Shown one piece after another: positions 35,471-46,850 of a stretch of 64,000 nucleotides of DNA. This DNA is from Ptychodera flava (Eukaryota > Hemichordata > Enteropneusta > Ptychoderidae): NCBI RefSeq assembly GCF_041260155.1, contig NC_091933.1, positions 8,148,501 to 8,212,500 of the forward strand, written 5' to 3'. The notes beneath the pieces were generated by a model. That model made no database searches. It was not told where the DNA came from and was given only the letters and a program-made list of their open reading frames with translations. Each line of letters starts with the position of its first letter. Positions within the stretch are counted from its first letter, which is position 1. The position numbers were made by a program, and so were the translations under genes.

Positions 35471-37017
35471 CTATGCTGTAGGACAATCCTTTGCCTTGTG
35501 ACCGGGATAACCGCAGGACCAGCAAGTGATTGAAATCCCGTGTCTGCATACTCTGCTCACATGACCCTCTTCGCAACAATTGTGACACTTGACGTTAGAA
35601 TGGAAACGTCGCTGATCTGTTTCCCGACGCAGTGGGCACCTGGTTCTAACATGTCCTGGAGTACCACAGTCGAAACATCTAACAGTCGGTTGATTACTGT
35701 TTCGCTGGCGGGGTTCGTACCTGTCTTTGTTGGCACCGATGTTGTTCCTATGATGATAACTTACGGGTTGCTGATTACCTGGGTGTGGTCTCGGAGGCCT
35801 TGTTCGATTACTGACATTGGTCATTCTTGAGTATTCATTGCATTGATTGAATGATTTACCGGGGATAAACATCTGGCCGAGTTGTGCATTCTCAAGCATT
35901 TTCCGTATTCCTTTGACACTCAAGTGGATGCCATCACGATACAGTAAAGATCTGTCTACAGAATTGTTACGAAATTTGAATGTACAGTCATTATCGATGA
36001 ATGTAACACCTTCGCGTTGGCAGAGCAGTGCCAGGTCATGATTGACTTCATCGATTTTCCCTTGTCATCTTGAGTATCAGTTCGTAGCGGAATGCTGACA
36101 ACTGTGACTCGATCATTACATAATGGTTTGGCGAGTGTTAATAAGTTGCGATATTATCGCTTCTGTTGTGCTCATATTACTTAGATCATTGGTTCCAACC
36201 TGAAGAATCATTTCGTTGTAAACAGAATCCTGGTTTGCAGTTGACAGATGGCTGGAGATGTCATTGATTTTCGCTCCCGGGATAGAAAGTACCGTAGCAT
36301 TTGCAGATTTAGGTGATATGTAGCGAATTAAAGAGTCTCCTATCAGAATTGTCTGTTTTTGTCTCGCTTGTTGATGTTGTGGAGGGAGCACGGTATTTGC
36401 GGGAATTCATTGAAATCAGTTTGTGTTTCTGTTATGATTTTCCTTGGCTACTGATTGAACATAGTTTCCGCTGTATATACTCTGTCTAAAAGTTCGGCAT
36501 TTGCTTCACGTATTGAGATGATTTCCTCTCCTAGAGTGTTGTTCTCTTGAACAGTAGCTGCATACATATCACGTAGATAAGCGGTGTTGTCTTGAATGTC
36601 AGCGATTTTAGTTCTCAGATCAGCGGTGGTTTTGGGCAGATTTCTGCAGTCGAGACATGGCCAAAAGAAACGATTTGCCTCGTCACTATCGATGTCTAGA
36701 CAATCAAGATGAAACCAGTCATAACAGAGGCTACATCGAATCATTTCGCCTTTATCAGATCTGTCCATTTTGCAGTTTTCCATGCAAAAGGTCTCAGTAT
36801 TGACTTTAACGGATTCAGTCTGTTTCTTTTCACTAAGACGTTTTTTCTTGGATTTACGGGATTTTTTCCCGTTGTTTGACTGATTTGATTGTTCGACGAA
36901 ACTTGTGCGGATTCTATGGTGGTGGTATCGCAGATTCTCAGCGGACATGTTCGAGTCAATGGTACTGCTGCTGAAACTTTTTACTAGAGACTTGATTGGA
37001 GATGTAATAAAGGTCAA
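35471..37017 (-). pseudogene. LINE ORF1: PHD finger, coiled coil, SGNH esterase, three CCHC knuckles
   Basis: The N-terminal part (37017-36448) is Lys/Ser-rich and then has a PHD finger: CMENC, CSLC, HLDC and CLDC pairs with W-F between. Next comes a probable coiled coil (TKIADIQDNTAYLRDMYAAT). The middle part (36391-36116) is an SGNH/GDSL-type esterase with IGDSLIRYISPK, a GAKINDI block and QVGTNDLSN, where Ser, Gly and Asn are the expected active-site residues. The last part (35923-35471) starts with the esterase's final helix (SVKGIRKML) and ends with three zinc knuckles: CFDCGTPGHVRTRC, CHNCCEEGHVSRVC and CWSCGYPGHKAKDC. Two breaks separate these parts. Such ORF1 proteins bind the element's RNA. 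Confidence 0.85.
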
Positions 37018-37227
37018 GAGTCAAGAGTCAAGACTCTGTATACAGAGTCAATGGAGTTATTTAACACAAGTTAAACTCGGTAACTGTATGCTGCTGACCC
37101 TCCCGATGTCATACCTATTTCGTTTTCTAAGTCATTGAAAAAAATGTTAGTTTAAAATGTTCTGAGGATTGGTTCTCGAAAAAGTGAACCCATTGACGGT
37201 TTTCAGGTGGCTATTTACTGGAAGAAT

Positions 37228-37231
<4 letters not shown>

Positions 37232-37290
<59 letters not shown>
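37232..37290. repeat. (GA)n microsatellite
   Basis: About 29 uninterrupted AG units. Confidence 0.98.
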
Positions 37291-37294
<4 letters not shown>

Positions 37295-37799
37295 TTAGAG
37301 CATCCACGCTGCTTGAGTTGCTAGGCAACCAAGGGTCCCTCAAAATTTTGGTCGCCGTATACATGAGCAATATCATTATTTGATTAGCCAGTGTATCTGA
37401 TCATGGTGAAGCTATTTATTTCTGCATCAAATCAAACTAATAACACATAATCAGTGACATTTTGGTGAAATTCCCACATAAATCATATCTTACAATAAAA
37501 AATAAACGTGAAACAAGGACGTCATGTCGATCAACAGCATAGTGTGAACTATAAACTGGCATTTGCATGGCATGCACGTAAAAACTCAACATTACAATAT
37601 CAAATGGTGTGAAAAAAACAACTGACAGTGACAGCTGTAATAGTCACGGGTAAAAACTCTTCACAGATGAAAGGATAATGCTTCAAACAAATGAAATTGC
37701 GGGTTTTAGAGAATGAAAACCAACATCGTGGAGAATGAAAAATAAACAATGGCGGATATGCAGTGTGGGACTATTCTATCAACAGGAGACGGAGGGTCA

Positions 37800-37945
37800 T
37801 ATAATCATTAGGCGTTCACAAAAACAATAAGGGGGGGCTGGAGGCGTTCAGGCGGGATATTCGTAAAGTTTTGGGGTAGCAGAGGGGGGACTTGAAATTT
37901 TTGCTCTGCCTATGGGAGGGCGGGGGCCTGAAAATTAATTGGTTC
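37800..37945 (+). repeat. G-rich dispersed repeat, copy 1
   Basis: It starts with GCGTTCACAAAAACAATAAG, has GGACTTGAAATTTTTGCTCTG in its middle with one base more than I quote for other copies, and ends near GGTTCCTTTT. The reverse complement of 49450-49577 matches it through most of its length. A third, weaker relative lies at 38600-38745. No coding frame. Confidence 0.65.
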
Positions 37946-38212
37946 CTTTTATGATTCTAAGGTTTCATGATTAATTCAAAGAAAATTTAATAACATTTTA
38001 ATGTCATCCGATTGTTTAAATGTTAGTAATAACTAAACACGTTCTAGAACCATTTTATCGCATTTCATTCCTTTAACCTCTAAAAAAATCTAAAATCTAA
38101 AAATCTAAAATATATGAATTTTCGTAAAAACGAACAAACAGGTAGGCCCAGTATCAAGTAGGTATCTCGCATAATGGCATGTCCGCATGATGTATCGCGC
38201 GTTTTCATTGCG

Positions 38213-38400
38213 CATAATCAAATGTAATTTCACATTGAATATTCTTACGGTCAAATTCTCGCATTCTTCATGTACGAATGTCAAGTCTTCATGTCCAAAT
38301 ATTCGCATTTTGTACCTCATCATGTCATGTAATTACGAATGTCAAGTCTTCATTTCCAAATGATTGCATTTTGCATTCATCATGTCATGTTGTTACTACG
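38213..38400. repeat. 61-bp tandem repeat, about 2.5 copies
   Basis: ACGAATGTCAAGTCTTCAT recurs at 38274 and 38335, followed each time by CCAAAT, GCATTTTG and CATCATGTCATGT blocks. It is a local, partly degenerate array. Confidence 0.8.
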
Positions 38401-38599
38401 AAAGGCATGTCGTAATTACAAATGGCATAGCGTAATTTTGGCAGGAATTCAACACCATATTGTGACTTTGAATTTCATTTTGTTGGTTTCACCTTTTTCA
38501 ACAGTCATGAGATAACTGATAATTATCTAACGAGTACGCCAGGATTTGAAAGGCCTTTACTATTGCTCTATTTTTTATACATGTATTGATATTTAACTT

Positions 38600-38745
38600 T
38601 TCTGAGTTGAGGATGGGGTAGTCAAAATTTCAATGTTAGAGAGGGCATTACTCAAATCACCATGGTTAGCTGGGGCAGGTTACTCGGGGAGACTTGAAAT
38701 TTTTGAGGGTATTGAGGTGGGATCTGAAAAAAAAATTTCAATCGC
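38600..38745 (+). repeat. G-rich dispersed repeat, copy 3 (weak)
   Basis: The blocks GAGGATGGGGTAGTC, GGGGAGACTTGAAATTTTTG and GGTGGGATCTGAAAA resemble the repeat at 37800-37945 in order and spacing. Identity is low and some blocks are missing. Confidence 0.4.
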
Positions 38746-39703
38746 GGTCCACTCCAAAGCGTTCCCGTATGTACACCTCTACTCAACAGGTCTCGCCACT
38801 TCACTCACGTTTACAGGAATTTACAGTCCTCATACCCACGCAAATCATATTTCCACCCATTTCATTTGAAACGTGCACAGGCTCATACTCGAGCGAATTA
38901 AGCTATGATGAAAGCGTGAGAAGCGCATATTCATCAAAACTTCGATTCACATGTCTGTTTACATTTTAAAGATGGATATGATTCAAAAGTACCCTTGATT
39001 GACGCCTTGACAAATCTTAAAGTGACATTCAAGCGAACAAGTCAGTAATTAGAATTCAGAGTACATGTATTTCTTTCGGAGTCCTTGTGTCGATTCTTCC
39101 TCACATCGTTTCTTTGGATAATGAATGACAAGCCCCGGATAGCGGAGCTGGTTATTAGAGTCTATATCAATGTTCCTCTCGTCGCTTCCATATCCTGACA
39201 TATCGACGAAGGTAAACTAATGGGAACGGGAGCCTGCGGCAATACGACTCGCTTCTTGTTCTTGAGCGATGGTTGTGAACATTTTAGGGAAAAAAATAAT
39301 CATCAGCTACATTTAGAGGAAGCAGTCGTCGGAACTACGCATGTTCGACTTTCTTGTTTATTGAATGCATTATATATGGATGGATCTATCATGTCAACAT
39401 AGCAGCAACATTTGAATTTAATGATGTACATTATAACAAGAATGTTTTAACTTTCAGCAATTGATTTGAGTTGGCGGCACCTGGTCTTACTTCTACAGCC
39501 CAATGGGTAATGAGGAAAGCATACACAAAAACAAATACACGTATCGTCATACGAACTACTGTAATGGTGAAACTTGAAAAGGCATTTGCTCGTAAATTTG
39601 ATTTAACTATCGAATTACTCGGACTGTGAAACAAAACATAAACCCAATGGGTTTATGATAAATCTAAAACAGTACTGCTATGGTGATAATACGCGAAACA
39701 GGT
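38746..39703. other. non-coding, nothing recognised
   Basis: Short open frames occur on both strands but without motif or splice context that would support a gene. Confidence 0.45.
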
Positions 39704-39918
39704 ATAGAATAATATGACAGAACTCCATGACCTTGCCTTAACATTTGTGTGGTACTGAAGTTATTTTCACGAGTGATGCGTGTATCCTGCGGCCGTATTT
39801 TCACGAGCGAAGCGAGTGAAAATACAGCAAGGATACACCGCATCACAAGTGAAAATAACTTTCGTACCACACAAACGTCAAGGCAAGGTCATGGAGTTCT
39901 GTTATTATTACATATGTT
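39704..39918. repeat. long palindromic element 1
   Basis: Arms of roughly 85-95 bp pair almost completely around a short centre near 39795-39830. The left end reads ATAGAATAATATGACAGAAC and the right end GTTCTGTTATTATTACATAT. Element 2 at 41400 has the same two ends, but the palindromic core between them differs. No transposase is encoded. The frames across it on both strands mirror the symmetry and are not genes. Confidence 0.8.
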
Positions 39919-40154
39919 CCCAAATTACACACGTAATTCTTTGGGTCGGCGGATGGATATTACTTAACCTGTAGAGTTATTCGCCACTCAGCTGGTACAC
40001 TCAAACAACGTCACTCACACAAATGACACTACAAAATGTTTTCAGTGAAACCGTTCGTATTTTATATCATTATAATCGAAATTCATGTACACTGGAAACA
40101 AGAACAATGAGTAAAACTTCAAAACAGAAAGTCTAATTATGTTATCGGTTGAAT

Positions 40155-40940
40155 CATTCAATCTGAGTCGGAATCGGAGTAGATCACTGCAGGTCGGCGA
40201 CGTTTGGAGGCGATGCAACGTGGTATACAGGTGAAGACTTCAGATAGGGAATTATTTCCTGTGATGTTGAAGGTAAAGTTGAACGATCCACCACTGATTT
40301 GTGCATTTGAGAACATCCCTGGTAGTTGCGGAAACTGATGGAGGGCATTTTGATGCATTGACGGCAAGGGACCTCGAATAGCATACGAAGGACCGGCCAC
40401 CGGTCGCGGTGTATGTTCGGCCGGCATCAGGCTTGTACTTCCGGTTGCAGTCGGTCGTGGATGCAGGTTGTGTACCGGCGAGTATGTTGCTCATCTGACG
40501 CGCTGCTGGTCTGCACTGGCCACAGAATAACGGTTGGGTTTTTGTGCCCGCTTAGCTTAGTTGTGAAGCCACAGTTGGTGGAACGCCGGCATCGAGCAGT
40601 CGTTGTACGCAGGCTTCACGAGCGCTGTGATTACTCAATTTGTCAGTGAGTCCCGTCGCTAAGAAAAAGATCTAACTCAGGTGGTGGAATTTTTAGAACT
40701 TCGCAAGTTTCTTCTGTCATGGTGTTAATATAAGCCATTCCTTCAAAACTGCCACTTCGCGTCTTGTTTTCATTTCCGTGTTTTGTTTTTTCTGCGCTCC
40801 AACTTGGACGTCGACATCAGCTATGTTGACACGGGCACATCTCCCTGTGCTGGCAGTCCCAGACGGCACTGTCAACGACGCTACCGTCGCGTTATCCTTA
40901 AAAAATACTTGTTTCTCCGTGTCACAAGGTGTTTCCATTG
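40155..40940 (-). mobile_element. Crypton-like tyrosine-recombinase remnant, internally deleted
   Basis: On the minus strand the 40940-40660 part begins with an acidic leader and then QKKQNTEMKTRREVAVLKEW, followed further on by KIPPPELDLFLSDG. This is the N-terminal SAM-like helix of Crypton/DUF3504 proteins. The next readable part (about 40640-40430) has NHSAREACVQRLLDAGVPPT, with the H-x-x-R of tyrosine recombinases, and then KRAQKPNRYSVASADQQRVR with a candidate catalytic Tyr. The 3' part ends with a SGGSFNFTFNITG motif and an acidic YSDSDSD tail, as in related animal proteins. The middle of the enzyme is missing and the frame shifts, so it is a dead DNA transposon or a domesticated-gene relic. 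Family by eye. Confidence 0.6.
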
Positions 40941-41399
40941 TGTCCCCGCAATAAAATTCAATTTCAAAATGATCAACATATTCGCAATTTTGCCAGTCGT
41001 AATGCTGGTCCTCAATCGAGCTGGTTTCAATATACAGCAGACGACAATTTTTACCAAAGTATAAAGTAGTCCGCCAAATTTGATACTCATTTGCATAATT
41101 TAGCGTGAAAATACCGAAAAATTATTGAATGGACACGTGACTAATTTGCATAGTTATTTGATGGCTTATGACATTCTCCTTCAATCTGTTAGTACGTTTT
41201 TAGCTGTTTGACAAGGAGTTTATTGTTAACATTTTGTATTATTATGATAAAATTAATAAAGTGTAGGAAGCAACTGTGTGGTCAATATGATATGCAATTT
41301 ATCCTGCCAAAAACCGAATTTTGAAAAGGAACTATTTTTCTCATATGCACATTACTGAGATTCAATACCAACTTTATGTGGTGGGCACAATAGAATAAT

Positions 41400-41582
41400 A
41401 TGACAGAACCCCATGACCTGTGAGTGCAAGCGCGCCGTACAAGCGGTATTTGCACGAGTGCTGCGGTGTATTCGGCGGCGAGTGAAACGACAGCCGAATA
41501 CACTACAGCACTCGTGCAAATACCGCTAGTACGGCGCGCTGCACTCACAGGCCATGGGGTTCTGTTATTATTACATATGTTC
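41400..41582. repeat. long palindromic element 2
   Basis: Arms of about 80 bp pair around 41480. The ends match element 1 (left ATAGAATAATATGACAGAAC; right TTCTGTTATTATTACATATG). The core instead carries GTGAGTGCA, GCGCGCCGTAC and GGTATTTGCACGAGTGCTGC with its complement. It is CpG-rich. Confidence 0.85.
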
Positions 41583-41689
41583 TATCTTTATTTGCATCAT
41601 TTATCGAGAGAATCGACGATTAATCGTGCGGACTACTTGTCTGTCGAAGCTTCAGGGCGACCCTGCGGAGTTATATAACATTGACATAC

Positions 41690-43450
41690 TGTAATGAGGC
41701 ATCGAATCAGCTTTCACTTTTCATTGGTCAGCGCCGTCACACCCTCTATTTTGATTGGCTAACTATTGTTTACTTGTTTATCAAGGATGACGTAAGAGGA
41801 ATGTCGGAGGGCTCGAACTCTGCTTACGATCGCTCACACATACATACGTAGCTAGTCTGGCAGAGACCCACTCTCGAACCAGAGTTCTTATCGCGCGTAC
41901 GCTAATAAGTATCTCTGGCACAGGCAGATTAATATTCATGTGACCCCGAGGTCATTGGAACGTCAATGAACTACTTTTTTACCTGTCGCGCACTGTAGCT
42001 ATGGTATTGCCACAGTAACGCGCGGCAGTTCGAATTCGTTCCAGCACGCGCACAGTTATCTACAAATTCAAATAAAAACGCCGTTTTCTCTTTTCAGTGT
42101 TTATTTACTGTTCTTTCTTTAGTATTAATATATACGGCCTTGGTAAATAACTTAGAGTGCAGGAGGGGTCACAATTCAAGAAAATACATCATCAGCAGAC
42201 GATACAGGGGATTCGCCCGAAGGTCAGAACAGGTCAAAGCCTTGTTTCTTCCCGAATAATTACACTATTTAAAAGTAGTTCCAATGGTAATTATGTTTTT
42301 CCGGTTCGTGTTTTGCTATAAACTTATAGTAATTAGTTTTCAAACCAGTGAACATTTTTGCATCGAGGATGGACTTTGTATTTTCGGCGAGTTCGTCTCG
42401 GTGTCGGTTTTCGAGCTGACTTCCGGTTTGCGGATCGGTATGTGGTGATTTACCACGTAAACAAGACACCTGTGGCAGAGTCATTTCGGCGACAGCGCAA
42501 GGATTGTGGGAAAAAGACACGCCGATAAGAACTCTGCGCTGGAGATTGGCAGAGACCTTCGCTGATCACTGCGTCTCACGTGACTAGCTAGACGCAGCAC
42601 GAAGTAAGACGCAGATACCGGCAAACCGCCATTTTGAAATGAGACAGTTTTTGGTCTCCCGGAAGTTGTTGATTGCGCATGCCCGCACATAGTGCATCAT
42701 TTTTTATCGCGTGCTTTTAGTCTAGTCTGGTACCTGCCAATATTTCAAAACTTGTAAAGAATGTTAATTAAATCCTCGATTAAATTCTAGCCACGTTCGC
42801 TGTGATAATTTTAGCTTTACTTCGAAGTAAAATTGAAAGCCAATGACAGCGCCCCATGATTCAACCAATCAGATTTCGTAATTCGATACGTGGCGGTTTC
42901 CCGTTACCTGCCTCTTTGTGCTTGTCACTGAGGCGGGGACCAGCCAACGGTGGAGATTGGCAGAGACCGTGCGATTCGCGTTCTTCCCTGTTGGAACACG
43001 CGCGCGCCCTTCAGAGACGCGACGCGAATCCCAGGGTCTGGACGTTCTTGCAAGCGACCGGTCGGATTTCTGCCTGATCCGGGTACTTTACAGAACTCCA
43101 CACATCCGTCACACAAACAAAAAATGGCAAGTACCATAGCCAAATAAAATTAAAAATGATAAATAAAAACATACAGCGTATATAAGTCTACCAGCTACTA
43201 GTATATATTCTCTCCGCCCAGTTAGATAGGTGTTTCTTTTGACATCACTACCCTTATGAATATTCATATCCTTGCAAGAACTGACAGTCGCTGTGTCTGG
43301 CAGCGCGTGCTCACAGCTGCACAGCCTTCGAATGCAGACCCATCGCGGCGCGCACAAAACAAGGCACAGCGACTGTGGAGAGTCTAATACGTAGCCACAG
43401 ATAGCCAAACGAAGAGAACTTTGAACATGGAACGCTTTTGATTTTTTCAC
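41690..43450. other. CpG-rich region with CCAAT motifs, possible promoter
   Basis: CpG dinucleotides are far denser here than in the surrounding AT-rich DNA. ATTGG/CCAAT words occur near 41726, 41755, 42838 and 42865. TTGGCAGAGACC recurs at 42548 and 42956 in direct order and as a near copy at 41861. An inverted repeat around CAGTCGCTGTG/CACAGCGACTG spans 43279-43385. No first exon was recognised on either strand, so the promoter reading is tentative. The GC content could also come from old transposons. Confidence 0.3.
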
Positions 43451-44069
43451 ATTTTGAGCTTGAAATTCTTCTAAATGATCGATACAAATAACAGTTCGAA
43501 GATTTTTACGGGAAATTTAAGAGTAAGATACGGCAAACGTAACTTGTCGAACGATCAAATTTCAGTGTTTACCGTGCACAGCGATCACTGTTATCATTAG
43601 CGTGTAGGACACACAAGCACAGAGTAAACTGCATGCAAAAGTGACTTTCGATTGTAAACAGGGAATGTCCGGTGAGAAAACTACTGGCAAAAACGTCTCT
43701 GAAAATGTTAACTGTTTAATTGGCTCCGCTGCGTCCGCAGTTACGTGTGTTTCGATGTATGTGATGGCCGCCGTGGTATGGCGGCCACCGTGTATCCATG
43801 GAACTAGAAACGGACGTCGCCAGTTGTCAATGTTTTTGCTTCGCTGACAAACAAACTGCTCTTCCGGATAGTAAAAATCATCCTCACACTATAATAAGTA
43901 CAGACAATTTTCTTTGTCGTAGAGTTTCATCGGTAATGTCATGCATTTTACTATAACTAGCATCGAACAAAGTGAAATGAAATCTTGTAGACGACATTTT
44001 TTGTGTTTACAAACAAAAATAGTTCCGGGTCAAAATTGGTAAATACTCATTAACATAAAGGAATGGCAT

Positions 44070-44185
44070 AATGTTTTTGGTATTGCACTGCAGTGCAAAT
44101 ACCGGTAGTACGCGCGCGCTTCGATGCGAATAAACTGTGGTACATATGTAATAATACGCAGTACATATGTAATAATACGTTTTCT
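44070..44185. repeat. partial relative of the palindromic elements
   Basis: The words TGCAAATACCGGTAGTACG and two copies of TACATATGTAATAATACG match the core and right end of element 2. The second arm is missing. Confidence 0.5.
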
Positions 44186-44635
44186 TTGCAGATTTACTGT
44201 GAGCATATCTTGATGTACCTAAATCTTCATCTATATTTAAGATACTTTAGGACTTTTGATTGCCATTCCATAGGATTTTTCAAACATTACATGATCTCTT
44301 GTTGAAACTGGAAACAAGCGTAAGTGCGACTGGACGGCGTAGCGTCGATGACATCATTGAGACACCGGGAACTGTCGATCGATACCGTAGGCGACTGTAC
44401 AGTTACCGGTACCTCTCGACGCACAAGAACTGGTCGAACGATATTGAACGCAGGTTTTATCTGTACATCGTGTAATGAGGAAACGAGCATTATTAACGGC
44501 AGAGGGCGGAAGAGAAGATTTTTCATCGAATTTAATTCGCGGCCTTAAACGACGTTAGCGATGCATACAACATGAAACTTTTGGGTAGCCCTCCCGCCAT
44601 AATAAAAATGTTGTGAACTATCACTTGGTGTGTGT
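44186..44635. other. non-coding or unrecognised
   Basis: Open frames at 44260-44475 and 44324-44548 overlap in different phases and have no family resemblance that I can name. Confidence 0.4.
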
Positions 44636-44661
44636 AATCTATCTATCTATCTATCTATCTA

Positions 44662-44700
<39 letters not shown>

Positions 44701-44742
44701 GATCTATCTATCTATCTATCTACCTATCGATCTATCTATCTG
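44636..44742. repeat. (CTAT)n microsatellite
   Basis: About 25 ATCT units with a few interruptions. Confidence 0.95.
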
Positions 44743-46139
44743 AACGAATTTACGCCTTTCACATTTTTAAGTAAAGTAACACTTCCGTATCTATTTAGTC
44801 CTCCAGATCGCCCTAAAGATGATTTCTATCTACAACCGGCCAAAATAAAGATCAGATTGTTTGTATTCGTGTGAGCCCGTTGGAAGAAATACGCTAATGA
44901 ACACTGTGGCCAGACTGCGTGAAAATGTGGAAATAACAGAGTACTACGGTTACCGCCTTTGCCATTTGTGTGGACGAACAACCAATTGCTGAAAAAGCAG
45001 GACATCAAACTTCGAAGTTGCAGATCACACAAGGTATTTAAAGTTGTTGAATGATTGAGTGCAGTAAATTCATTTGCTAAGTCCGTCCTTATCTGTTCTA
45101 AGCAAGGTATATCCTGAGAACATTTACTATATTTAAGTACCATGCGGAAAATGTAACAGTACATGAACATTTCAAAGTAGATAGTGCTACCGAATGAATG
45201 GTTATGGTTGATAATAACGTTTTAATTTGCAATATACGCAGCCTTGACCTTCCAGTCGTCGACAGGCTTCATTTTTTTAATACTCTCATGAAAAGTGAGA
45301 CTGGTTTTTAATGTTCCATGATGTGCACGACACGACCACTACGTGCTGTTCATTGGTATAAAATCAAATATCTATGTTAAAATACTAATCTAATTGTAGA
45401 AGCGTTCTATATCGTCGTTGCAGAGAGCAAGTATCAAGCAGCGGTCTGAAATCAGCCGAGTTTTGCAAGGAAGGTCACCAAATAACCGAACCTATCAGGC
45501 AAATTTTCCAGAGAAATTTTCGGGTTTTTTAATTCCGTTACATTTTGAAACTCTTGGAACATTTCATATCAAAACGAATAGCAGCTGAAACTTGAAGACC
45601 TGAAAAACAGGGTGTTTACAACGGCGTGCGCATGTAGTCACTGTGTAGTCGTCACAACATGAACCGGTTCAAACCGGTTTCGAAAATAAAACTCCCCTAG
45701 AAGTAATCTTTTCGTATGACTTTGAAAAGTTTGATCGGCACTATCACTGATAAAATTCTATCTCATCCTTCCTTTTATTTACATCGAAACACTCTGTATA
45801 CTACTTAAACTAATCTGTTGTGTCTTTTCTGATATAGTTTCTGAGATATTCTGCAATCGTTCAATATACGCGAAAAAGTATAAGGGTGATTATTGTATTT
45901 ATTTTTGTAGTTTTTTAGTTTCATGCAATCCATCGTCCAACAGGCGAACGCCCAATTAAAGGATGAGGTACCCATACCCATAACCCACCCAATTACTACA
46001 ATGGAGCAATGAGGAGTAAATTGACTTGCTCAAAGGCACAACACTGTGCTAGTGTTTCGATCTTACCACCCCCATACTATGGAAATCATGGCTGACTTAA
46101 GTGGGCTAACATCATATCGTCATGAGTGATGTACATTTA
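44743..46139. other. intergenic; eroded repeat near 45990-46080
   Basis: No gene is supported. TTGACTTGCTCAAAGGCACAAC at about 46020 is two bases longer than I can quote as a motif, but its core CTTGCTCAAAGGCACAAC is common in invertebrate interspersed repeats. Confidence 0.45.
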
Positions 46140-46850
46140 ACATATCGTTTAAAGAATTTCAACGTTGTCCTATGAACTTACAATGTTGTCTATAGGCATA
46201 CAACATGTGTCCAATGCAATTTAATATGTTGTAATTGGCATTCAGTGTGTTGTCCCAGATTTCAATATATTGTCCTAGCTATTCAACATCTTGTCCTTGG
46301 ATTTCATTATGTTCTCTAGGCATTCAATATTGTCCTAGGCATCCAATATGTTTTCCAAGGCATTACTATGTTGTGCTAGGTATTGAACATATTGTGCTAG
46401 GCATTCAGATGTTGTCCTAGGCATTTAGCATTTACAATGTTGTCCAAGGCAATTACTACGTTGTCTTAGGCATTGACCATATTGTCCTATACGCATTTAG
46501 CTAATTGTGCCATGCATTCAACATATTGTCATAGGCATTCATTATGTTATCTAATGCATTTAATATGTTGTCATAGGCATTCAGTATGTTGTTGTAATGG
46601 GATTTCAATATGTTCTCATGGGGATTCATTATGTTGTCCTACGATTCAGCATGTTGTCCTGCGATTTTATTATTTGTCCTAGGCATTTACTATGCTGGCC
46701 TAGGCATTTGCAATTTTGTCTTAGGCAAACAGTATGTTGCCGTAGACATTTAGGGTGTTGTCTTAGGCATTGACCATATTGTCACAGGCATTCAGCATGT
46801 TATCCTAAGCATTTAGAGTGTTGTCTGAAGCATTTACAGCTGGTTTCACT
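46140..46850. repeat. degenerate minisatellite, unit about 20-26 bp
   Basis: Around thirty variants of a TTGTCCTAGGCATTCAATAT unit follow one another. The CCTAGGCATT core is best kept, while lengths vary by several bases. The two short + strand frames inside (46235-46420, 46473-46682) are repeat artefacts. Confidence 0.9.

Larger units (their letters stand above)
32310..37130 (-). mobile_element. nearly full-length CR1/L2-group LINE
   Basis: On the minus strand a two-ORF LINE runs from about 37130 to a (TAA)n tail at 32311-32345. ORF1 gives PHD finger, coiled coil, SGNH esterase and three CCHC knuckles. ORF2 gives an APE endonuclease and a reverse transcriptase. The reading is interrupted by several frameshifts, so this copy is dead, but nearly all domains remain readable and it is therefore fairly young. 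The 5' boundary is not sharp: a GAGTCAA repeat at about 37015-37050 may be 5' UTR or flank. Target-site duplications were not identified. Confidence 0.85.

Noticed and set aside
41282-41678. Paired frames on both strands with TSGICTSA-like repeats
   Set aside because: The symmetry is that of the palindromic element at 41400-41582; each strand reads the same DNA.
43641-43847. Short frame downstream of the CpG-rich region as first exon of a gene
   Set aside because: It starts plausibly, but has no signal, domain or clear donor site, and no later exon was recognised.
44826-45170. 115-codon minus-strand frame, possibly the C-terminal end of a LINE protein
   Set aside because: A KYSKC..LEQIRTDL segment faintly recalls post-RT regions, but no RT or other domain accompanies it.
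46235-46682. Two cysteine- and histidine-rich frames that look like small secreted peptides
   Set aside because: They follow the CCTAGGCATT minisatellite; the cysteines come from the repeated TGT codon.
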